Notes: a model not told the origin generated them from the letters alone. A stretch of DNA of 64,000 bases from Austwickia chelonae NBRC 105200 (GCF_000298175.1 NZ_BAGZ01000008.1:434001-498000); one strand, 5' to 3'. Numbered from the stretch's first letter, positions 28,310 to 35,778 are shown. Translations and numbers: made by a program.

Positions 28310-28915
28310 GTGTTGATCCAGGATGTCATGTTGGCGCGGGTGCCCTCGCCGGAGAGACCGGCCCGGCTACCGGTGCTTGTCGGTGCTCTGATCGCCGTCT
28401 TGGCGGCGATCCTCGGCTTCACCACCGCATCCGCGTCCGCGGCCGGAGCGGCTGAAACTCGCGTCCGGGCTTCGGCCGCTGTGGTCGAGGTTCCCGTCGG
28501 GGCGACGGAACGCATCGCCGCAGGTCAGCGGCTAGGAAACGACGTTGCCGAGCCGGATTTCGTGGTGGCTACCGGTGGTGCCGCAAAGAGCGGCGATGAG
28601 CTGCTGGATGCCGCTCGTGTTGCTCGGGACGCCAAAGCGGCCGAGGTTGGACGCTCCAAGGCCACAGTGACAGGTGGATATGGCCGAGACGGTGTTCCGA
28701 GGGCTAGGTGTTCAAGCAGTCCTATCGGGGGTGCTGAGGATGACGTGGCACGCCAGATTGGGGGAAATCCCAAAGACATTACTTTCACGGAGGCGATCAG
28801 GCCGCGGACTGGTGACCAGGTCCCCATTTGTCAGCGATGCCAGGCCACCTTCGATCAGTCGCAGTTCCCGCCAGGCACGTTGTTCGACCCTGCTGGGCCG
28901 TGGGGGGCACGGTGA
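28310..28915 (+). CDS. Secreted toxin with YwqJ-like deaminase C-terminus
   Basis: A 201-residue protein, start GTG 28310 (or ATG 28328) after the previous stop. A signal peptide (about residues 19-47, LPVLVGALIAVLAA) precedes an Ala-rich linker. GAAKSGDELLDAAR at the GCCGCAAA word leads to the toxin from about residue 115. The toxin matches the YwqJ-type nucleic-acid deaminase pattern: AEDDVARQ, FTEAIRPRTGDQVP and CQRC (Cys 174, 177). The residue expected to be Cys/His before AED is Gly141, so a zinc ligand appears lost. The frame is intact but the enzyme may be dead. The immunity gene overlaps its stop. Confidence 0.75.
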   Translation: MLIQDVMLARVPSPERPARLPVLVGALIAVLAAILGFTTASASAAGAAETRVRASAAVVEVPVGATERIAAGQRLGNDVAEPDFVVATGGAAKSGDELLDAARVARDAKAAEVGRSKATVTGGYGRDGVPRARCSSSPIGGAEDDVARQIGGNPKDITFTEAIRPRTGDQVPICQRCQATFDQSQFPPGTLFDPAGPWGAR

Positions 28916-29362
28916 ACGGTTCGCTTCCCGTAGGCGTGCCGGACTGGCGGTCCTTGCGCACACTGATCGGCCCGGCGGATTTCGTTCCGACAGTCATCGA
29001 CCGTCTACTGACCGCAACTACGGATGATGAGGCAAGTACTGCCTACTGGGAACTCGACAACCGTGTTGTCGTTCAGGGGCAGCTTTTCGAGGCGGCGGAA
29101 GCCGTTGCGCACGAGCTGGTCACTCGCATCTGCTCGGGGGGCCTCGATACCCGGACTGTCCAGGGCCCTCGACCTTCTCGTGGAGTTTGCATACGGCGAG
29201 GCGGATGCTTCTGAGGTTGCCGCCGGGAATGTAAGCCTCGGGGATCGCTGCCGCGACGAAATACGGAAGGGGATGCGGTGCCTGCAGACGGCTGCCGCTG
29301 GCGGCGACGATCGAGCCCGAGCGGCGATCCGCGACCTCGTTGACCGTATAGAGCCGCAGTGA
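28912..29362 (+). pseudogene. Immunity gene of the deaminase toxin, frameshifted
   Basis: GTG 28912 overlaps the toxin stop (GTGA). The frame encodes VPDWRSLRTLIGPADFVP and on to HELVTRICSG, then shifts at a six-G run (29136-29141). One frame over it continues ASIPGLSRALDLLVEF to IRDLVDRIEPQ, stop 29360-29362. Removing one G restores a 149-residue protein of helical-repeat look. The ending overlaps the next toxin start. It could be phase-variable, decayed or a sequencing error. Confidence 0.72.
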
Positions 29363-30297
29363 TGAGCCGCTCCAGCCCAGCTGCGCGAGTCAGAGCTACA
29401 CCCTCTCGGGAGCTGCACTTGGCCATGCATGGGACGACGCCGCTGACGCCTAACCGAGTTGGGTCAATGCTCGCCACCGTGATCGCCGCCGTACTGGTGC
29501 TGTTCGGTGGTCCTTCTCCCATGGCCACGGCGATCGACGCGCCGGGGTGGATGCCGGCATGTGCCTGCGAAGGCGTGCGCCGTCCTACGGCCGTGACCCA
29601 GGTTTCCGTCAATTGTGGTGTTTCGGGTCGGACGATCCCTGCCGCAGCGATCGGCGACGACGATCGTTGGTCCAAGGGCAGCATGGTGCGCGCTGACAAC
29701 AGTGCCGCCCCCGTCACCTCCCGCTACGACCAGTCCGCACCGCTAGCGCAGGGCGCCAGCGCGGCGAACTTCCCTGAGCGGCTGCGAGGGACGTCTGCGG
29801 CGCGCTTTCGGACGTTCAGTTGTGGTCGTGTTGCCGCAAACGCGACGCACGACGACAACGACCTCGGTCAGGTCGCGCAGATCGCACACCGTAGCCTGGG
29901 CGCCGAGAAGCGAATCAGCGACCCGACCGGCGACCTCGTCGACGTTGAGCGATTGAGCGTTGCCGCAAAGGGCGCTATTGACATTCGCCCGCCGCTGTCA
30001 ATCGGGTCGAAGCAGTTCGGCACGAAGTGGGACAAGCACGCAGCCGACTACGGGCTGGACCCTGAGAGCAGCTCGTCGCGGACTTGGTTCATGAACCGTG
30101 CGCGCGATGTGCATCTCAACCCCGATGAGGTGCGTCGCGGAGCTTGGAACCCCGCGGGAGGGGGTGGCGAGAACTACTTCTTCTTCCGCTGAGGCGACGA
30201 TCTCCTCATTACGCAGCCAGGCGGCGAGTTCGTCACCATGTTCCCGAGAGGCAGTTCCAACGCATGGTTCAAGGGCGCGGAGGTGAACCCGCATTGA
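29359..30297 (+). pseudogene. Secreted toxin with in-frame TGA near its end
   Basis: Start GTG 29359 (or ATG 29362) overlaps the previous stop. The N-terminus has a signal peptide (about residues 35-55), then a Cys-containing linker (SVNCGVSG, FSCGRVAAN) reaching the GCCGCAAA word twice. The toxin (about residue 210 on) includes KQFGTKWDKHAADYGLD and EVRRGAWNP. TGA at 30190-30192 ends it after FFFR, but the same frame continues GDDLLITQPGGEF to KGAEVNPH and a stop at 30295-30297, exactly where the immunity gene starts. A single C-to-T change would explain it. Toxin activity unknown. Confidence 0.75.
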
Positions 30298-30710
30298 TCG
30301 ACGCACTCCCCGGTCGTAGCTGCGCGTCTATTCGCCGCTTCCAACACCGATTCGCAGATCATCCACCCAGCGAGCCTGGACCGATCGAATTCACATGGGA
30401 CGATGGCACCCGGCTGACTCTGGACGCCAACGCCGACTGGACTCTCAATTTGTCCAGCAAGCCCTGGGCTGATCCTTACGCCGACGCGTCGGAACTCGAG
30501 AGGAATGCGCTAGCGCAGGAGGTTGGGCTCTGGGAGGCGGCACTCATTCCGATCGCCATGAGCCGACTCATCGGACAAGCAGTAACCTCAGCAGCGCCGG
30601 AATTCAACGAGTTTGGTGAACTAACGGGCCTCAGCGTCGCCTTCGAGGAACAAGTGGTTGGCGTCCGTGTCGTTGGTGGAGAACTGATTGTCAGGGTTGT
30701 CGACCGATGA
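30294..30710 (+). CDS. Immunity protein, module 4
   Basis: A 138-residue protein. Start TTG 30294 overlaps the original toxin stop (TTGA), with GGAGGT at 30279-30284 as ribosome site. Features: PIEFTWDDGTRLTLDANADW then LNLSSKPWADPY, soluble, no signal. The C-terminus (VVGVRVVGGELIVRVV) is strand-rich. Its stop overlaps the next toxin ATG. Intact while its toxin carries a nonsense codon. Confidence 0.72.
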   Translation: MIDALPGRSCASIRRFQHRFADHPPSEPGPIEFTWDDGTRLTLDANADWTLNLSSKPWADPYADASELERNALAQEVGLWEAALIPIAMSRLIGQAVTSAAPEFNEFGELTGLSVAFEEQVVGVRVVGGELIVRVVDR

Positions 30711-31555
30711 AGCGCATGGGGCCTCTGCTGGTTGCGCTCATATCTGCGCTGCTCGGATGGCTCTTTCCTATTTCCTGCAACGCGGCCGAGGCACCCCCGG
30801 TTCAACTTGCATCCCGCTACGTCTACGACAGCCAGCAGCTCACTTCCTCGGCAAGGTGCCCAATCGCCGAGAGGGAATTGTGTTGGACGAACGCCCCTCC
30901 ACAGGCCACGGCGGTGGTGGGCTCCTGTGTTGCTGCAAACAATGGGTCGTTGTGGGGTGTGCCTGGCCGTGCCGGGGTGGGGTTGTGCCCTCTTGGGTCG
31001 TTGGGGCAGGTGTGGGACGAGGACACGGGGTGGGTGTCTAACGTCCGCCGGTATGACGACCCGGTGTTGGGTGGGTTCGTCAGCCCGGACCCGATCGGTG
31101 TCGAGGGTGGGGTCAACCCGCACGCCGGGGCGCCGAACCCGCTGACGTGGGCTGACCCGCTAGGGTTGACGTGGTGTTTCAAGTCGGCGCTGAATTCAGA
31201 TGCCAAGCAGGCTGGCATCAACGCCCCTTACAAGCTGGACAACACCGCCGCAAAGTCGGCAGACGAGGTCGTTAAAGGCATCGCCGAATCCCGCACGTAC
31301 ATCGACCTGACTAAGGGTGGATCGATCAGGAACGTGGGAACGAACGCGACCCACACCGAGTTCGCTGACACCCTCACAGCGGGGAGACGGATCTCGCGCA
31401 CATCGAGGGACGGAGCAGTCCAGATCTTCCAACGGGACGGCGCCAAGTATGTGCTCCGCGAACGCGCTGGAAGCTACGGCGGATGGACGGCGGACTTCAC
31501 CCCGGCTGGCGCTCAGGACGTCACACTGAAGATCCGCTTGGGGTACACGCCATGA
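30707..31555 (+). CDS. Secreted chimeric toxin: signal peptide + Rhs tip + toxin
   Basis: A 282-residue intact protein. ATG 30707 overlaps the upstream immunity stop. Residues 1-27 form a signal peptide (MGPLLVALISALLGWLF, cleavage near NAAEA). About 28-78 is a linker with Cys residues ending SCVAANN. Residues 79-180 are the Rhs core tip (SLWGVPGRAG to TWADPLGL, repeat C). The toxin (about 185-282) contains AESRTYIDLTKGG, FADTLTAGRRISR, VQIFQRDGAKYVLRE and GGWTADFTPAG. Its activity is unknown; the spacing of charged residues suggests a nuclease-like domain (weak). It is the best-preserved orphan toxin of the array and is followed by an overlapping immunity gene. Confidence 0.82.
   Translation: MKRMGPLLVALISALLGWLFPISCNAAEAPPVQLASRYVYDSQQLTSSARCPIAERELCWTNAPPQATAVVGSCVAANNGSLWGVPGRAGVGLCPLGSLGQVWDEDTGWVSNVRRYDDPVLGGFVSPDPIGVEGGVNPHAGAPNPLTWADPLGLTWCFKSALNSDAKQAGINAPYKLDNTAAKSADEVVKGIAESRTYIDLTKGGSIRNVGTNATHTEFADTLTAGRRISRTSRDGAVQIFQRDGAKYVLRERAGSYGGWTADFTPAGAQDVTLKIRLGYTP
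30942..31254 (+). repeat. Rhs core tip copy C
   Basis: About 313 bp nearly identical to repeat A, joined in frame to a signal-peptide linker at GCTGCAAACA (30932-30941), and ending at GCCGCAAA (31247-31254). Confidence 0.9.
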
Positions 31556-32178
31556 CCTCGAGCATCTTCCAGACAACCGAGCTCGGCTTCCAAACCCTGC
31601 AGGCCTCTGTGGCAGCCCGGGTCGACCTCGACGTGCGCCTTCCCCGCTGGCCGTTCCGAGAAGCGCGCGGATACGCGTTGATCTTCGAGTACGACCGGCT
31701 CCTGGGCGGCAGGTTCGGCAATGTCCTGGCCGAGCTTGCGGAGACTTACGGCGACGACGAGGTGACCGCCGTTGGGATCGATCCTCGGCCGGCCTACTAC
31801 CGGGATGAGTACGGGCTCTTCCCCGCCTTCCAGGTCAAGGGTGATCGCGTCCGCGGCGAGTATGGCGCGGCGTTGAGGTTCGAGCCTGCGGGAGATCCAA
31901 CCGGCTCCCTGGGTGACTCACTGAATGCCATCGCTGTCGCCGGCTCGTCAGGCGCATGGGCCGTGTTCGGTCAGCGGGATTGGGAGATCGGCCTGCTTCT
32001 TGCCCCCGACTCGCATGGTGGGTGGCTCGCCGCCGGAGTCCCTTGGTTTGGGGCCGACGTCGATCTCGACTCGATTCGTTCCCCGGCTGGCTGGGGAGCC
32101 AATCTGAGCGACGCCGATCGCGAAGAGTTTGCGCGGCGGATTCGAGAGTACGGGAGTGGGCCTCGATCAGGGCTCTGA
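31552..32178 (+). CDS. Immunity protein, module 5
   Basis: A 208-residue soluble protein, ATG 31552 overlapping the toxin stop (ATGA). Begins SSIFQTTELGFQTLQASV; later WAVFGQRDWEIGLLLAPD and ADREEFARRI. Rich in aromatic and acidic residues, no membrane segment. Intact like its toxin, making modules 30707-32178 the one complete orphan pair. Confidence 0.75.
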   Translation: MTSSIFQTTELGFQTLQASVAARVDLDVRLPRWPFREARGYALIFEYDRLLGGRFGNVLAELAETYGDDEVTAVGIDPRPAYYRDEYGLFPAFQVKGDRVRGEYGAALRFEPAGDPTGSLGDSLNAIAVAGSSGAWAVFGQRDWEIGLLLAPDSHGGWLAAGVPWFGADVDLDSIRSPAGWGANLSDADREEFARRIREYGSGPRSGL

Positions 32179-32896
32179 TGCGCGTGCTCCTGACCGCGCT
32201 CGTGGCTGACCTGGCAGGTGTCCCGACGGAGTTGGTGACCCCTGAGGGGGGATGGGGCGTGGTGTCGGGATGGGTCGTTGTGGGGTGTGCCTGGCCGTGC
32301 CGGGGTGGGGTTGTGTCCGTTGGGGTCGTTGGGGCAGGTGTATGACGAGGACACGGGGTGGGTGTATAACGTCCACCGGTATTACGACCCGGTGTTGGGT
32401 GGGTTCGTCAGCCCGGACCCGATCGGTGTCGAGGGTGGGGTTAATCCGCACGCCGGGGCGCCGAACCCGCTGACGTGGGCTGACCCGCTAGGTTTGACGT
32501 GGTGTTTCAGGTCGGCGCTGAATTCGCCGTCCAAGCAGGCTGGTATCAACGCCCCCTACAAGCTGGGCAACACCGCCGCAAAAGTGGGATCTGGTGCTGA
32601 CAATGTCGTCAACGGAGTGCGGCTGAGGGCGCAGCTGACTGGCGAGGAGATCGCTGGAGGTCATGCGTTCCAGAAGCACGTGATCGATCAGGCGGAGTTC
32701 CCTGGAATCACTACGCGATCGCAGTTCGCATCTCACATCGAGGATGTGGTCGCTAATAGTGAGATGCGCCCCCTGAGCGGGGGTCGGGCGGCCTACTGGC
32801 GAGATGGGACGATTGTGCCGTAATCCGAAGGACGCTGACGGCGGGACGGCCTTCAGGCCTAGGGATGGCTACGACTACTTTCTCAACGTGCCGTGA
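32178..32896 (+). pseudogene. Rhs-tip toxin, signal region lost and two frameshifts
   Basis: ATG 32178 overlaps the immunity stop and gives MRVLLTAL, then runs straight into Rhs tip sequence (VADLAGVPTELVTPEG) where a signal peptide should continue. The frame shifts at a six-G run (32246-32251; the parental copy has five). From about 32278 the tip and toxin are open: LRAQLTGEEIAGGHAFQKHV, FPGITTRSQFASHIEDVV and LSGGRAAYW. Near 32820 a second break (consistent with loss of 2 bp) displaces the true end RNPKDADGGTAFRPRDGYDY, stop 32894-32896. The toxin pattern is common in polymorphic toxins; activity unproven. Confidence 0.76.
32201..32582 (+). repeat. Rhs core tip copy D
   Basis: About 382 bp, the longest satellite copy, matching 24745-25125 and ending at GCCGCAAA (32575-32582). 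It carries one extra G in the GGGGG run. Confidence 0.9.
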
Positions 32897-32909
32897 GGGT
32901 GTGCATCCG

Positions 32910-33146
32910 ATGAAGTTGCTAGAGCCGGAGGTGCCTTGGGTCGGTGACCAAGAGATCGCCGACGACGAGGTCGTATTTTCGGCGACTCGCGAGGAGCTGG
33001 CCGGGCTTGCGGGGGCGCTCAACGAGGCGCTAGAGGCCGTCGAGGGCTGGGAGTTCCAGACCCGGCTGGGTATCACGCCGGAGGAGGCTCGGGCGCTGCG
33101 ACAGCGGATCGGCGAGGTTCTTCGGGGTGCCTTCCGGCCTCAGTAG
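32910..33146 (+). CDS. Immunity protein, module 6
   Basis: A 78-residue acidic protein, ATG 32910 with GAGGG 10 bp upstream (GTG 32901 is an alternative). Reads EPEVPWVGDQEIADDEVVF and ends ARALRQRIGEVLRGAF; helical C-terminal half. Intact while its toxin has two frameshifts. Confidence 0.7.
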   Translation: MKLLEPEVPWVGDQEIADDEVVFSATREELAGLAGALNEALEAVEGWEFQTRLGITPEEARALRQRIGEVLRGAFRPQ

Positions 33147-33153
33147 CGCCACG

Positions 33154-33246
33154 TTAGCTGGCGGCGAGTTTGCGGGCTTGGTGTCGGAGGAGGGTTCCTT
33201 CGATGAGGGTGCGGATGGCGGCTTGTTCGTCGGGGTCCTTCGGCAC
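33154..33246 (-). pseudogene. C-terminal remnant of a mobile-element gene
   Basis: The minus strand reads PKDPDEQAAIRTLIEGTL, then LRHQARKLAAS and a stop at 33154-33156. This looks like the tail of a small protein found in recombinase clusters. It is cut off at about 33246, where a plus-strand integrase fragment begins. Confidence 0.45.
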
Positions 33247-33519
33247 AATCACAAAGGCCTCCGCCCACGCAGCTACCCCTCGTACGCCAAGGCCCTCGCC
33301 CGCCTCGACGCCGTCGCGCAACTGACCGACTCCGCCGGACGCCCGCTAAAGTTCGCCTCCACCCACCGGCTACGCCACACCAAGGCCACCGAAATGATCG
33401 ACGCTGGCGTACCCATCCACGTCGTCCAGCGCTACTTCGGGCACGTCTCCCCCGAGATGCTCATGCGGTATACCGCGACCACCGCAGCCCGAGCCGAACA
33501 CGAGTTCCTCAAAGCCTGA
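33247..33519 (+). pseudogene. Tyrosine recombinase C-terminal fragment
   Basis: About 90 residues match the catalytic end of a phage-type integrase: HRLRHTKATEMIDAGVP (Arg of the H-x-x-R box), VVQRYFGHVSPEMLMRYT (His and nucleophile Tyr). The N-terminal core-binding domain and the first catalytic Arg are missing, so it is inactive. Confidence 0.8.
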
Positions 33520-33594
33520 CGCGCCGGCGCGTTCGGCACCCCATTGACCGTGCACGCCGCCGACGCCTACGAGATGGCCGCGCTCTCGGGTGGC

Positions 33595-33870
33595 TGTGAC
33601 AGCTTGGCCTGGCCCCGTGGTGACGGCCTGATCTGGCCCCACTTGCGACATGCCGGGGTGATGACGGTCTGATTTGGCCCCACCCTCGCGAGTCTGTCCC
33701 GGTAGCGCTGGGACGAGCTGATGGTGAGGGACCGGGATGGGGTCACGAGTGCAGCTGTACGCCGATATCCGACGCGACGCGCGGGTGGAGGAACTCTCGA
33801 TCCGGGAGCTGACCCGCAAGTACAACGTGCACCGTCGCACGATCCGGCAAGCGTTGGCCGTGGAGCAGCC
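33595..33870 (+). mobile_element. IS21-family left end and truncated istA
   Basis: Three related 20-21-bp repeats with consensus TGACGG-C/T-CTGAT-C/T-TGGCCCCA lie at 33597-33616, 33621-33641 and 33662-33682. That is the multiple-repeat end typical of IS21 elements. From ATG 33737 the first ~45 residues of an IstA-like transposase follow (RRDARVEELSIRELTRKYNV, a helix-turn-helix), after which homology stops. No istB is present. Confidence 0.75.
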
Positions 33871-34306
33871 ACCAACAGCAGCTAGGAAGGAGCAGCCAGC
33901 CCCGCCCACGACTCGTTCCCGACGCCCGCCGCGGGTGGCCGGCCAGCAGGCCGCCTGCGGCTGGTGCGGTGCGTCGGTAGCGGTGCCAGCCCGGGGCAGG
34001 GTGCCGAAATGGTGCTCCGATACCTGCCGTCACCGGGCCTGGGAACAACGGCGCGCGGCCGCGTCCGGACGATCCGCCGTCCACGTCATCGACCGCACCA
34101 TCGAGACCGTCAAGACCGTCACCGTCGTCCAGCGGGAACGGGTCGAGGTGCCCGTGCTGGTGCAGCCACGCACCGCCGGTGAGTACGCCGCCGTCCTGGC
34201 CGCGCTGGCGGGAAGGGTCGATGCGGGCCGCATCTACCAGCGGGACCTGCCGGTGATCACCGACGCCGTCAACGGCCTCATCGAAGCCTTGCACCGCCGC
34301 CGATAG
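33737..34306 (+). CDS. Chimeric protein: IstA HTH fused to zinc-finger-like domain
   Basis: A 189-residue frame. Residues 1-45 are the IstA-type helix-turn-helix. About 46-75 is a basic Pro/Arg linker. About 74-105 has CGWCG and CSDTCRHRAWEQRR, a C-x2-C/C-x3-C zinc-ribbon-like pattern seen in small actinobacterial proteins. The rest is helical (VQRERVEVPVLVQPR; VITDAVNGLIEALHRR). The join is probably a deletion scar. Whether it is expressed as a DNA-binding protein is unknown. Start ATG 33737 with GAGGGAC upstream. Confidence 0.6.
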   Translation: MGSRVQLYADIRRDARVEELSIRELTRKYNVHRRTIRQALAVEQPPTAARKEQPAPPTTRSRRPPRVAGQQAACGWCGASVAVPARGRVPKWCSDTCRHRAWEQRRAAASGRSAVHVIDRTIETVKTVTVVQRERVEVPVLVQPRTAGEYAAVLAALAGRVDAGRIYQRDLPVITDAVNGLIEALHRRR

Positions 34307-34377
34307 CAGCACGTGGCGGGCGTGGGGTCGCGTCACAAACCCGCGCCCACCGTTGTGGGCTGCCATCTTGGACCACA

Positions 34378-34751
34378 TGAACACCCCGCAGGCACCGAGC
34401 AGGGCGGTGTGGTGGCGTCTTCTCCTAGCCGCCTTGGCCGCCGCCCTCATCGGCCTGCTCTGCGCCGGCTCAGCGTCGGCTGCGACCCTTCCCGAACTGG
34501 AAACTCGCGTCGGGGCCTCAACCCCCGCCCGCCAGGTTTCTGTCGGGCCGCATGAGTGCATCACCGCAGGTCAACAGTGGGTGAAAGCCCCACCGCAGGC
34601 CGAAACGACGGCGGGCTCTGGTGTTGCCGCAAACACTGCGAGAGCGGCGGCCGCGGTGGCGATCGGCACGTCGAATCCGAGCCACGGGTTGCCGAAGGTG
34701 ATCTGCACCAGCTGTTCAGCTGTTCTGGATGTCTTTGGAGTGCGGCGATGA
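34378..34751 (+). CDS. Short secreted protein, toxin cassette with reduced C-terminus
   Basis: A 124-residue protein. ATG 34378; signal peptide WWRLLLAALAAALIGLLCAG with cleavage near ASA-AT. The linker (GPHECITAGQQWV) reaches SGVAANTAR at GCCGCAAA (34626-34633). Only about 38 residues follow, ending VICTSCSAVLDVFGVRR. The CTSC pair resembles the second zinc motif of deaminase-type toxins, so the middle of the toxin was probably deleted. The frame itself is open. The stop overlaps the immunity start. Confidence 0.65.
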
Positions 34752-35029
34752 AGGGAGTGGACTATCTGCGTGCTGCCAAGCAGTTTGAGACGGCTGAGGG
34801 GCTGGATGCGTGGACTGCGCTCATGCGGGTCCTTGTGGCGAGACTCCAAGGTATGCAGTTGCCGCTCGCGCTTCAGCCCGCGCTGGATCAGGCGGCTAGC
34901 CATTGGTCCGGGCGCGGCGGCGCCCTGTCTGAAGTCAAGGTTGCCGTATGGCGATATCTCGAAGTCATGGGGCCCATAGGTGTCGACCTCGCGACACCTG
35001 CGGGTAGGGGGAAAATATCTATGTGGTAG
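34748..35029 (+). CDS. Immunity protein, module 7, C-terminus replaced
   Basis: A 93-residue protein, ATG 34748 overlapping the toxin stop. Helical: VDYLRAAKQFETAEGLD, LMRVLVARLQGM and VKVAVWRYLEVM. The last six residues (GKISMW) come from a different module: from about 35006 the DNA is the toxin-end repeat shared with 26.0 kb. So the native end is probably lost. Confidence 0.62.
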   Translation: MKGVDYLRAAKQFETAEGLDAWTALMRVLVARLQGMQLPLALQPALDQAASHWSGRGGALSEVKVAVWRYLEVMGPIGVDLATPAGRGKISMW

Positions 35030-35122
35030 TCGATGGCGGTACCGGGGTGATTCGCAGTGTCACAGGTCCCACCCCTCGGTAAACGGCTTATTATGCTGAC
35101 CAGCGACGGGAACGCCCTGACG
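35006..35122 (+). repeat. Toxin-end repeat, copy 2
   Basis: Near-identical to 26008-26123; here the sequence continues past CTGACG into an open toxin-like frame, whereas copy 1 switches to an immunity remnant. Confidence 0.75.
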
Positions 35123-35365
35123 CTTGCGTCTGCGGGGGGCAAGGGGACCAAGTTCGCGACGGACGATATCGCCCAGATTCAGGGGTGGATCTCGCGTGGC
35201 CTGCAATTCGACGCCGTGCAGTTCCTCCCGAACGAAGTTGATGACACCTTCCGGGCAATCGTTCCCGGCGGCGGTGTCATCGGCACCCGCGGGCAGGAGT
35301 TCATTTGCGTCATCGTGACTGGCGACGGTCGGGTCATTAATGCCTTCCCCGTCAACGTGAGGTGA
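35057..35365 (+). pseudogene. Headless toxin C-terminal fragment
   Basis: An open frame of 102 codons with no signal peptide or linker. Its body reads GKGTKFATDDIAQIQGWI, AVQFLPNEVDDTF, GGGVIGTRGQEF and a final VINAFPVNVR. This has the look of a complete toxin domain placed behind a repeat rather than behind its own secretion N-terminus. An immunity gene overlaps the stop. Function unknown; not secreted as it stands. Confidence 0.6.
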
Positions 35366-35778
35366 CCATGATGGAGATCGCCTACGACCGTCTGAACAGC
35401 CATGAGTTGACAGGTACAACGCAGACCGACTATTTGGTCGCTCTCGACGCTCACTTCATGCTTATTGAGGATGACACGACCATCTATGACGAGCCTGGAT
35501 TCCCAGTTGTAGAACTCGCAAGGAGCATGGTGCTGTGGCTTCGGAACCCGGACAACCGCGACTTCATCTTCGACTCTATGTCCTACGAGGAGGTGGGCTC
35601 CGTCATCATCCGTCAAGATGCTTTGGGCTGGACGTTCACGTCGGTGTTCGCACCGGACGCAGTCACGGCTCCAATCGATCGCAACGAGGTGGAGCGGTGC
35701 TGCCGAAGTTTCGTCTCAAGGGTCGAGGCGGACCTTTGGGAACTCGGCGTTGATCCTGACAAGGTGTTCAGGCAGTGA
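35362..35778 (+). CDS. Immunity protein, module 8
   Basis: A 138-residue soluble protein (GTG 35362 overlapping the toxin stop; ATG 35368 or 35371 also possible). Contains YLVALDAHFMLIEDDTTIYD, PVVELARSMVLWL and EVERCCRSFVSRV. This resembles an immunity family met behind several polymorphic toxins. Intact. The stop overlaps the next GTG start (GTGA). Confidence 0.72.
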   Translation: MTMMEIAYDRLNSHELTGTTQTDYLVALDAHFMLIEDDTTIYDEPGFPVVELARSMVLWLRNPDNRDFIFDSMSYEEVGSVIIRQDALGWTFTSVFAPDAVTAPIDRNEVERCCRSFVSRVEADLWELGVDPDKVFRQ

